The position numbers and the translations under genes were made by a program. Below, piece after piece: positions 1 through 5,984 of a DNA stretch of 8,815 nucleotides. Under the pieces are notes generated by a model that searched no databases, had not been told where the DNA came from, and saw only the letters and a program-made list of their open reading frames with translations. Each line of letters starts with the position of its first letter. Positions within the stretch are counted from its first letter, which is position 1. The stretch is from Clostridia bacterium (GTDB lineage: Bacteria; Bacillota; Clostridia; Oscillospirales; CAG-272): positions 1 through 8,815 of the forward strand of contig JAFYBI010000305.1 in NCBI GenBank assembly GCA_017540285.1. Reading direction: 5' to 3'.

Positions 1-17
1 ATAAGGGAATCGAAACG

Positions 18-268
18 GGGCTGTCGCATTCACTCCAAGAAACGGAGAAATGCGGCAGCCGTTCTCTTTCCATAGCGCTTTCGGCGTTCTTTTTCTCCTT
101 TATCGAGGAGAAAAAGAACCAAAAAGAGGAACTCTCTGGAAGTTTTGGGTATTCCGCACTCTGCGGAGTGCGGGTCAGGGCGCTGCCCCTGGACTGAGGA
201 TGCTGCGCATCCTCGGACGCCATTTTGGAAAAGGCGGGCGAAAACTTTTGCCCTATTTGCGACAGCCC
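18..268. repeat. Multi-hairpin intergenic repeat element with 11-bp terminal inverted repeats
   Basis: This non-coding stretch is a chain of hairpins. GGGCTGTCGCA at 18-28 is exactly inverted at 258-268 (TGCGACAGCCC). Inside lie a 12-bp stem with one G-U pair (19-30 with 49-60), a perfect 13-bp stem (86-98 with 107-119), a perfect 8-bp stem (154-161 with 166-173), a 5-bp stem (176-180 with 187-191) and a perfect 8-bp stem (196-203 with 207-214). No reading frame here has a ribosome binding site or a recognisable product. The block from about 151 to 216 resembles, from memory, GC-rich hairpin blocks scattered between genes in many Oscillospiraceae-type genomes. A MITE-like mobile element is possible, but no target-site duplication is evident at the edges. 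The structure is certain; its repeated nature in the genome is inference. Confidence 0.55.
86..119. repeat. Perfect 13-bp inverted repeat
   Basis: GTTCTTTTTCTCC at 86-98 is exactly inverted at 107-119, with the 8-base loop tttatcga. It is A/T-rich in the arms, unlike the GC-rich hairpins next to it, and is followed by accaaaaaga. It could form a cruciform or RNA hairpin in either strand. It is part of the larger hairpin element and has no typical terminator U-tract. Confidence 0.7.
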
Positions 269-280
269 GCATGGTTGACA

Positions 281-317
281 ACAGCCCGTCATCCGGAGAT
301 GGCGGGCTGTTTGTTTT
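281..317. terminator. Strong intrinsic terminator, probably bidirectional
   Basis: A 13-bp stem (281-293 with 298-310, one G-U pair, loop cgga) is followed on the plus strand by TTGTTTT. This is a good intrinsic terminator for transcription entering from the left edge. Read on the minus strand, the same stem lies about 40 bases past the TAA of the CBM9-like gene, but there the tract after the stem is only TTGTC. It probably serves as the end of that transcript with lower efficiency. Confidence 0.7.
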
Positions 318-348
318 GTCGGGTTTCCTTTTTCGGAAAAGCGATGCG

Positions 349-1695
349 TTATCTTCTCTTCGCGATCCACGCGGAGCCGAGGAGCGTGACGAGCACGATC
401 AGGCCGCCGCCGATCATGGAGCCGCAGCCGGACTTCGCAGTCTCGGCGGGCTTCTCTGCCGGGGTCTCCGCGGGTGTTTCCGCCGGGGCCTCGGGAGCGG
501 GTTCTTCCGCCGTCGGTTCGGGCTCCGCAGCCGGTTCTTCGGTCTTCGCGGGCTCTTGTGCCTTGGGTTCTTCGGCGGGCTTCTCCTCCTGCTTGAACGG
601 GAGGTCGAAGGTCGTATCGATCAGTTCGTCATTGGTGCTGACGGCAAACACCTTGATCAGGTGATCGCCTGCGCCGAGCCCGGATACGTCGATTTCGATC
701 TCGAAGCCCTCCGCCTCTTCGCTGATCGCCGCCTTCACGTCGGGACGGTCCACGATGTAGTCCTCAGACTTGACCGGATCGCCGCCGTCGAGGGTATAGG
801 CGAACGCCGTGATCGGCGTGCTGATGTACGCCCAGCCGCGGACCATGAGCTGCTCGATGTAGGAGCCTTCGATCGGGTTGCTCGCGAGCCACGCGTCCGC
901 GCCGCCGTTGACCATCTGCTCGTAGTCAATGTAGATGTTGTCCCAGGATTTGCTGAGGAGCTTTGTCCCGCCGCTCTCGGCCGGAGCCTCCGGTTCCGCA
1001 GCGGAAGCCGTGCCGGCGCCGCCGAGGGTCGCGAAGCCCCAGCACGCGGAGTTGTTCGAGGCGTCGTCGGTCTCGTCGGACCAGCCGAGGCAGTAATCGC
1101 GGGTCCCGCCGGGGATCGAATCGTTGTACTGGAAGTCGAGGGTAAATTCCGAGCCCTGCTTCAGCGGGAGCTCGCGGGGCACGTACTTGAATTCCATGAC
1201 GCAGGTGCCCTCCGTCGGGAAGGTGTAGGCGAGCTCATAGTCCGCCAGGGCCGCGCCTTTGCGGGGGATCATTTCCCAGCCGTCCTCGGGGATGAGGGCG
1301 ATCTGAGCCTGCTGATCGGTCCACGTCGGGTCGCCGTCGCCGATCTCGTCGATGTAGAGGTAGATGGAGTCGTTTTTCCAGTCGCCGACGCTGGAGTCGA
1401 ACGCGAATTCGTTGTCGGTGATTTCAAAGAGGAAATAGAGCGCGGTGCTGTCGTAGAGCGCGGAGGCGTACACGGTGCAGTCTTCGGGGAGGGTGTAGGC
1501 ATCGACCTTCAGGTCGCCGGCCTTGCAGTAGCCGAGCTGCTGACGGTCAGCCGTCGCCCAGACATCGTCGATGACGCCGTCGATCTTCGGGGTGCCGGTC
1601 GCAATGATCATCTCTTCGCCGAGCGCGGATGCGCCGACCGCCAGAGAGATCGTCAGGACTGCCGCAAGGATCGCGCAGAGCAGGATTCGTTTCAT
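349..1695 (-). CDS. Secreted CBM9-like carbohydrate-binding surface protein with C-terminal membrane anchor
   Basis: This 448-residue protein is likely displayed on the cell surface to bind glycans. Residues 1-24 form a signal peptide (MKR, hydrophobic core, A-S-A cleavage site before Leu25). Residues about 30-205 resemble carbohydrate-binding module family 9: IDGVIDDVW near the start, the LYFLFEITDNEF strand, then W-x-N-DSIYLYID. Residues about 230-367 form a second beta-rich domain with VRGWAYISTPITAFAYTLDG and GDHLIKVFAVS, similar to Ig-like modules seen in clostridial surface proteins. Residues 368-420 are a Pro/Glu/Ala/Thr-rich stalk. The tail SGCGSMIGGG (from 422) begins a membrane segment to about 445, ending AKRR. 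No catalytic domain is visible. The start is supported by AAAGGA at 1704-1709 eight bases upstream and by a consensus promoter. It is divergent from the rest of the window. CBM9 modules in enzymes bind xylan or cellulose ends; the ligand here is unknown. Confidence 0.85.
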   Translation of the reverse strand: MKRILLCAILAAVLTISLAVGASALGEEMIIATGTPKIDGVIDDVWATADRQQLGYCKAGDLKVDAYTLPEDCTVYASALYDSTALYFLFEITDNEFAFDSSVGDWKNDSIYLYIDEIGDGDPTWTDQQAQIALIPEDGWEMIPRKGAALADYELAYTFPTEGTCVMEFKYVPRELPLKQGSEFTLDFQYNDSIPGGTRDYCLGWSDETDDASNNSACWGFATLGGAGTASAAEPEAPAESGGTKLLSKSWDNIYIDYEQMVNGGADAWLASNPIEGSYIEQLMVRGWAYISTPITAFAYTLDGGDPVKSEDYIVDRPDVKAAISEEAEGFEIEIDVSGLGAGDHLIKVFAVSTNDELIDTTFDLPFKQEEKPAEEPKAQEPAKTEEPAAEPEPTAEEPAPEAPAETPAETPAEKPAETAKSGCGSMIGGGLIVLVTLLGSAWIAKRR

Positions 1696-1740
1696 ATGGA
1701 GGGTCCTTTCTTAAATGTGGATTGGTGTATCGCCGGCTTC

Positions 1741-1769
1741 ATTATAGCCCATCCCCGCCGTTTTGTCAA
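1741..1769 (-). promoter_or_regulatory. Consensus SigA-type promoter of the CBM9-like gene
   Basis: Read on the minus strand, TTGACA (1764-1769) and TATAAT (1741-1746) are separated by exactly 17 bases, a perfect match to the housekeeping sigma consensus. Transcription should start near 1734, leaving an approximately 39-base leader with AAAGGA just before the start codon. Confidence 0.9.
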
Positions 1770-1987
1770 GGGAATCGCGCCTTTTTCACAAAACCGTTCC
1801 TCCCTTCGCGCCTTCACGGGGCAGGCGCCGCACAACGGCAGTCGGATCGTATCCGAATACGGATCCATGGCGCGCGGGGGACAAATCTGCTATGATGAGA
1901 AGAGAACGGGAGCCCCTCCGGCGTTCTCGGCGATCCCCGGACGAATTCCGTCGAGTGCGATTTTTCATGAAAAAACCGCGCAAACGG
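1770..1987. other. Divergent intergenic region, no gene seen
   Basis: I see no credible gene between the two divergent promoters. The short open frames here lack ribosome binding sites and recognisable products. One feature is a set of three alternating half-sites, CGGAT (1843-1847), ATCCG (1851-1855) and CGGAT (1860-1864), so that the middle copy could pair with either neighbour. A TATGAT at 1891-1896 has no -35 box at proper spacing. The right end carries a perfect palindrome described separately. Confidence 0.5.
1961..1974. promoter_or_regulatory. Perfect 14-bp palindrome upstream of promoter, possible operator
   Basis: TTTTTCATGAAAAA is its own reverse complement. It ends 13 bases before the -35 box of the MutS-like gene. 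Its placement and symmetry suit a dimeric regulator site, and its A/T-richness could also act as an UP element. No regulator is encoded in the window, so function is inference. Confidence 0.3.
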
Positions 1988-2016
1988 TTGACAAAGAGGA
2001 TGAAATTTGGTATGAT
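1988..2016 (+). promoter_or_regulatory. Consensus SigA-type promoter of the MutS-like membrane gene
   Basis: TTGACA (1988-1993), a 17-base spacer and TATGAT (2011-2016) are followed by ATACTATG. Transcription should begin near 2023, giving a leader of about 39 bases. The upstream CGGTT partly overlaps the -35 box and pairs with AACCG at 1974-1978. Confidence 0.9.
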
Positions 2017-2048
2017 ATACTATGAATAACGTTCTCTTGAACCCGTTT

Positions 2049-2055
2049 GGGGGGG
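2049..2055 (+). promoter_or_regulatory. Unusual G7 ribosome-binding region
   Basis: A run of seven G residues lies six bases before the ATG at 2062 and is the only purine-rich stretch that can serve as a Shine-Dalgarno sequence. It favours ATG 2062 over an in-frame TTG at 2047, which would place the run inside the coding region. AACCC at 2040-2044 can pair with GGGTT at 2053-2057 and partly hide it. Homopolymer runs of this length can slip during replication. Confidence 0.45.
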
Positions 2056-2061
2056 TTAGTC

Positions 2062-3384
2062 ATGAAATTTCTCATACAGTTTTTCCAAAAACAGATGCAG
2101 AAAGCAATACGCGCGATCGAATATCGGGAGGCACATCCGAAGCAAATCACGCGAAGAGAGGACACCTACCCGTTTGTCCTCCTTGTCACCGCCGTCATCC
2201 TCGGATGGGGCGTGGTCAAAACCCGCGACCTCGAAGGGGCGCTTGTCCTCGTCAAGTGGGTGCTGATCTGCGTCTTCATCGCCGTCACACATACGCTGGG
2301 AACGATGTTTCTTGCACGGCTTCTCTGGGACCGGAAGCACAAGTCCCTCAGAACACCGTATTATATTCAAACCAAACCGAAGCAGATGCAGGACGAATTC
2401 CGGCTCCCGGAAAAGAAGAAAGGCAGGAAGGGGGAGGTGAACCTGCGCCTGCTCTTCCCGGAAGGCGCGTACCGCCGGCCCATCCCGGACGATTATGCCG
2501 ACGCCTACGACGCGACGCTCGGCATGGTCTCCCTCCTCCCGACGGACGGCGTCCCGTTCTACACGGACGATCCCGCCGTGATCCGGTACCGCGCGGACCT
2601 GTTCCGGGAGCTGTATGAAAGCCGCGCGCTCGCCGACGCCCTCCGCCGCTTTGCGGATTCCTATCCGGAGAGCCTTTCGGACCGCTCCTTCCGCGAATCG
2701 CTCGGGGACATGAAGGCGCGGCAGGAGGCAGTCAAAACGCTCGCAAAGGACCTCGGTCCGCTCGTCCCGCGCTCCGACGCCATGAAGACGCTCAAGCGCG
2801 CTCTCTCGGACCGATCCGGCGAGATCGAGCGGGCGGAGGCGGCCTTCGCCGAGATGCCGGAGGATCTGTTCCGCGTGCAGAGCGTCACGCTGGCGGTCAA
2901 CCTCGACAGCGGCGGCTTCGCGCATGAGGCGGGGATCGTCGCGCTGCACACCGAGCCGTTCGACGATCGGGACGCGATGCCCCTTCTCCGCCCCGATCCC
3001 GAGCGGTACGATCTCACGCTGGACTTCAACCGGGAGCTGATGGGCTGCGTCGACCGGATGCTCGAGGAGGCGTTCCGGCGGCTCCGGATCCGGCTTGACG
3101 ACCTGCGCGGGGCGGCGCTCCCGGATACGCTGGCGGACGAGATCCGCTTCGCCGCGGGATTCACGGACTTTCTCAAAACGCTGGACGGCTGCACGGTGCG
3201 CTTCGGCGTCCCGGACGATGACGTCACGCTGCCCGACGCCGATCTCGCGGCATTCTTCCGGCAGCGGAGCCTCGGCTATCCGGCGAAATGGCATGCCGAC
3301 ACATCCGGCGTCACCGCCCGCGCCCTGAAGCCCTTCGGGTGCAGGATAATCATAAGTGAAGAAAGCAGAAGGTCGCCACTTTAA
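2062..3384 (+). CDS. Two-helix membrane protein resembling the N-terminal half of MutS-related proteins, lacking ATPase
   Basis: This 440-residue protein has a basic amphipathic N-terminus, two membrane segments (about 37-52 and 60-86) and a large soluble, charged region. The soluble part recalls the middle (lever/clamp) domains of MutS-related proteins of Firmicutes: PFYTDDPAVIRYRADLFREL at 165-184, RVQSVTLAVNLDSGGFAHEA at 271-290 followed by GIVALHTEPF, and ADEIRFAAGFTDFLKTL at 358-374. That resemblance is from memory, not from a search. The ATP-binding domain expected next (Walker A, GPNxGGKT type) is absent from this frame and from all other frames to the next gene. The last 20 or so residues (from about 421) sit in more A/T-rich sequence and look unconstrained, so a 3' truncation is plausible. 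Start chosen at the ATG after a G-run. It is transcribed alone from its own promoter. It may instead be a short family of unknown function. Confidence 0.7.
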   Translation: MKFLIQFFQKQMQKAIRAIEYREAHPKQITRREDTYPFVLLVTAVILGWGVVKTRDLEGALVLVKWVLICVFIAVTHTLGTMFLARLLWDRKHKSLRTPYYIQTKPKQMQDEFRLPEKKKGRKGEVNLRLLFPEGAYRRPIPDDYADAYDATLGMVSLLPTDGVPFYTDDPAVIRYRADLFRELYESRALADALRRFADSYPESLSDRSFRESLGDMKARQEAVKTLAKDLGPLVPRSDAMKTLKRALSDRSGEIERAEAAFAEMPEDLFRVQSVTLAVNLDSGGFAHEAGIVALHTEPFDDRDAMPLLRPDPERYDLTLDFNRELMGCVDRMLEEAFRRLRIRLDDLRGAALPDTLADEIRFAAGFTDFLKTLDGCTVRFGVPDDDVTLPDADLAAFFRQRSLGYPAKWHADTSGVTARALKPFGCRIIISEESRRSPL

Positions 3385-3407
3385 TCGTAATTATTTTCTT
3401 TTCTCGC

Positions 3408-3436
3408 TTGACAAAACAAATCCGATGTGCTATCAT
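3408..3436 (+). promoter_or_regulatory. Consensus SigA-type promoter of the solute-binding lipoprotein gene
   Basis: TTGACA (3408-3413), a 17-base spacer and TATCAT (3431-3436) lie just 24 bases after the TAA of the preceding gene. Transcription should start near 3443. No intrinsic terminator is visible between the two genes, so some read-through from upstream is likely. Confidence 0.88.
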
Positions 3437-3489
3437 AATAACAAGATCGCTACATAGGCGGCTGTTTATTCCCGTCATCGGAGTCAATC

Positions 3490-5856
3490 ATGAAACGAAA
3501 CGGTATCCTGCAAAGGGCCCTCTCCCTCCTCCTCACCGTCCCGCTCGCGGCGGGCATGCTCACGGGATGCAAAAAGAGCGGCGGGATCGCCGTCCAGCCG
3601 GGGCCGATGAGCGGCGGCAGCACCGCAGACGGGACCGACATCCTCACAGGTGTTTACCGCGGCACCGAACTTGTCCTCCCGGAGGATATCGCCGTCGACT
3701 CCCTGAAACTGGGACCGGCCGGTGTCCGCATCGACGCCGCGGCGGGGGACATTTCCTTCTGGGCGACGGATACCGAAGGACGGGGCCGCCTGCTGACGGT
3801 GAGCGGCGACAAGGTGACGGCGGACGTCTCCTTCGAGATCCCCGAGGAGCGCGTCGTGCAGACCGGCGCGTTCGGCGAGCATGGCTTCGCGTGGGTGACG
3901 GCGGTGTATGCCGATCAGAAATTCACCGATGAGGAGCTGAACCGGATCGATCTCGACACGGGGGAGGTCAGGACGCTCTCCGGCGTGCGCGCCTTCTTTG
4001 CCACGGCGGACCGGCAGGAGGCGGAATCCGGACGATTTCAGATCCTCTCCTCCGCGGTGGACCGGGACGGGAACATCTGGCTCGCTTCCAGCGGAGAAGT
4101 CGTCGTGCTCTCCCCGGACGGCGTCTTTTTGAACTCGTTTGTCTCGCGCAGCTATTCTTCTCCGCTGAGCGTTTCGCCGGACGGGACGGTATGGATTCCC
4201 TCGGGCGACGGCGCGGCCATTCTTGATAAGGAGAAGGAATCCGCGCTTCGCATGAATGCGGAGCCGTCTTCGTTCGCGTTCGGCGACGGCTATGATTACT
4301 ATTACGAGACGGATCAGGGCGTGTTCGGCGCGGATGACACGGGGAGCGTGCTCCTCATGAGCTATCGGAATTCCAACATCACGCAGGGCAGCGTGCGCTT
4401 CTGCGGCGTCATCGATCCGGAGACGTTCCTCTTCGCCGAGAACGGCAGGCTCATGCGGTACGAGGCGCTCGGAGACATCGACCTCTCCGCCGTCCCGACC
4501 GTCGAAGTCGTCCTGAACGTCAAGAGCGCGATGGGGTTTCAGCGTTCCATGGACATCGTGGAATACAACAAATCCCACCCGGAAACAAGGGTGATCGTGA
4601 CGGACTACACACAGTACGACACGAAGGAGAATCCGAACGCGGGAACGCAGCGGCTGAGCACCGATCTGCTGACGGGAAAGATCAAGCCGGATATCGTCAT
4701 CGCGGAAACGCGGAGCCGCATCGCCCCGGAAGCCGGCGCGGAGATCGAGATGATGATCGAACACAAGCTCTATACCGATCTGACCGGTTTTCTCGAAAAC
4801 GACCCCGCTCTGAGTCCCGAAAACCTCTTCGGCGCGGCACGGAGATACTTCACCGCGGAAGACGGCGGGATGTGGGGGATCGCTTCGGGGTTTCAGATGG
4901 AAACGCTCTTCGGCCCGACCGCGCTTCTGGAACAGTGGGCGGACGGGAACGGATCGTCGAAGGGCTGGACGCTGACGGAGATGCTGGACTTTGCCGAGAG
5001 CCTGCCCGAGGGCATGTACCTCACGGGACCGCTTTACCGGGAAACCGCGGCGGATGGCCTGCTCGGTCCGGACGGATACGCCGCCTTCATCGACCGGGGA
5101 TCCGCGTCCTGTTCCTTCGACAGCCCGGACTTTCTGCGCTGGCTGCGTTTTCTGGGCACGCTTCCGGGCATCGAGACCGCGAAGGCCTCCGCCACGCCGG
5201 ATCGCGTCGGTCTGCGCGGGGATACGGTCGAATCCTATTACACCGGACAGGTGGCATTGGACAGCAGCGATTTTATCGCGCTCGACGATACGGCGGAATG
5301 GCTGGAAGCCCAGTTCGGGACAAAGGACTGGACCATCATCGGATTCCCCGCAGAGGGACACAACGGCACCTATATCCAATGCGACGAGGCGATCATGATG
5401 ACGTCGTTCTGTACCCAAAAGGAGCTCGCCTGGGATGTGATCCGCACCCTGGTGACGGGGTTTGAAATCGGTTTACCCGTCTTGAAGCAGAAATACGAAG
5501 AAAACGCCGCGGAGATCCTGGAGCACGGTTTTTACATGATCCTGAAGCTCATCCATGACGAGAACGGCTGGGGCACGGTCAGAAGCCGTTCAGCCGCACC
5601 CGACAAAAACTTCCCGACGCCCGACGATCTCACCTCACCCGGCTGGATCAGCATCCCGACCGAAGAGGATTTCGCCCGTCTCGAGGCGTTTCTCGACAAC
5701 GACGCGGGATATCCCTTGACGGAGCGCATCTCGCCCGAGGTCAACGCCATCATCGAGGAGGAGATCTCCGCCTATTTCGCGGGCGTCGGATCCGCCGAGG
5801 ACTGCGCGAAAAAGATCCAGTCCCGCGCCTCCCTCTGGCTCGCCGAGCACAACTGA
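3490..5856 (+). CDS. Extracellular solute-binding lipoprotein (sugar ABC type) with N-terminal propeller-like domain
   Basis: This 788-residue protein is a likely surface lipoprotein. Residues 1-26 are a lipoprotein signal peptide with lipobox L-T-G-C; Cys27 would be lipidated. Residues about 40-335 contain repeated short strands such as DRDGNIWLAS (from 191) and SPDGTVWIPSGDG (from 229), typical of beta-propeller blades. From about 338 a family-1 solute-binding fold begins (VEVVLNVKSAMGF, EYNKSHPETRVIVTDYTQYD, LLTGKIKPDIV), running to a C-terminus with EEISAYFAGVGSAEDCAKKI, as in clostridial sugar-binding proteins. At nearly 800 residues it is almost twice the usual length because of the propeller. 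GGAG at 3480-3483 supports the start. It has its own promoter and terminator, and no permease or ATPase genes adjoin it, so it would share a transporter encoded elsewhere or act as a sensor. Substrate unknown; the neighbouring esterase and GH-like genes hint at an oligosaccharide. Confidence 0.85.
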   Translation: MKRNGILQRALSLLLTVPLAAGMLTGCKKSGGIAVQPGPMSGGSTADGTDILTGVYRGTELVLPEDIAVDSLKLGPAGVRIDAAAGDISFWATDTEGRGRLLTVSGDKVTADVSFEIPEERVVQTGAFGEHGFAWVTAVYADQKFTDEELNRIDLDTGEVRTLSGVRAFFATADRQEAESGRFQILSSAVDRDGNIWLASSGEVVVLSPDGVFLNSFVSRSYSSPLSVSPDGTVWIPSGDGAAILDKEKESALRMNAEPSSFAFGDGYDYYYETDQGVFGADDTGSVLLMSYRNSNITQGSVRFCGVIDPETFLFAENGRLMRYEALGDIDLSAVPTVEVVLNVKSAMGFQRSMDIVEYNKSHPETRVIVTDYTQYDTKENPNAGTQRLSTDLLTGKIKPDIVIAETRSRIAPEAGAEIEMMIEHKLYTDLTGFLENDPALSPENLFGAARRYFTAEDGGMWGIASGFQMETLFGPTALLEQWADGNGSSKGWTLTEMLDFAESLPEGMYLTGPLYRETAADGLLGPDGYAAFIDRGSASCSFDSPDFLRWLRFLGTLPGIETAKASATPDRVGLRGDTVESYYTGQVALDSSDFIALDDTAEWLEAQFGTKDWTIIGFPAEGHNGTYIQCDEAIMMTSFCTQKELAWDVIRTLVTGFEIGLPVLKQKYEENAAEILEHGFYMILKLIHDENGWGTVRSRSAAPDKNFPTPDDLTSPGWISIPTEEDFARLEAFLDNDAGYPLTERISPEVNAIIEEEISAYFAGVGSAEDCAKKIQSRASLWLAEHN

Positions 5857-5866
5857 ACACGCCGAA

Positions 5867-5900
5867 GCCGCTGCGGTCCCGGGAAACCGCGGCGGTTTTT
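5867..5900 (+). terminator. Intrinsic terminator after the solute-binding lipoprotein gene
   Basis: CCGCTGCGGT (5868-5877) pairs with ACCGCGGCGG (5886-5895) with one G-U pair and an 8-base loop, followed by TTTTT. It begins 11 bases past the TGA stop and isolates the lipoprotein gene from the operon that follows. Confidence 0.88.
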
Positions 5901-5922
5901 CCGCGGATTGTACTCGGCCCGC

Positions 5923-5952
5923 TTGACATCCTCCCGCCGGGGGTGTTATAAT
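5923..5952 (+). promoter_or_regulatory. Consensus SigA-type promoter of the SGNH/GH-like operon
   Basis: TTGACA (5923-5928) and TATAAT (5947-5952) are 18 bases apart, one more than in the other promoters of the window. The spacer is very GC-rich. The start point should lie near 5959, giving a short leader of about 26 bases before the ATG at 5985. Confidence 0.88.
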
Positions 5953-5984
5953 GGATCTGCAAAACCCTTGTGCAGGAGGCAGCC

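Noticed and set aside
275..280. TTGACA box on the plus strand
   Set aside because: No -10 box follows at 16-19 bases; the sequence there is the terminator stem.
1..348. CRISPR-like array or tRNA in the left hairpin region
   Set aside because: The hairpins differ from each other, there is no regular spacing, and no cloverleaf or CCA-type end was found.
1891..1896. TATGAT as a second promoter
   Set aside because: The -35 position (1868-1873) reads TGGCGC, and no gene follows before the strong promoter at 1988.
145..2025. Long plus-strand open frame (626 codons) opposite the CBM9-like gene
   Set aside because: It is an antisense shadow caused by high GC. It has no ribosome binding site or recognisable domain, is Arg/Gly/Ala-rich, and crosses the hairpin element, a terminator and the intergenic region.
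3330..3360. Possible terminator at the end of the MutS-like gene
   Set aside because: The CCTG/CAGG and CCC/GGG pairing is short and interrupted, lies inside the coding frame, and has no T-tract after it.
3484..5418. Long minus-strand open frame (644 codons) opposite the solute-binding lipoprotein gene
   Set aside because: The opposite strand encodes a clear lipoprotein with lipobox, promoter and terminator. The antisense frame is rich in Arg and His and has no start signals.
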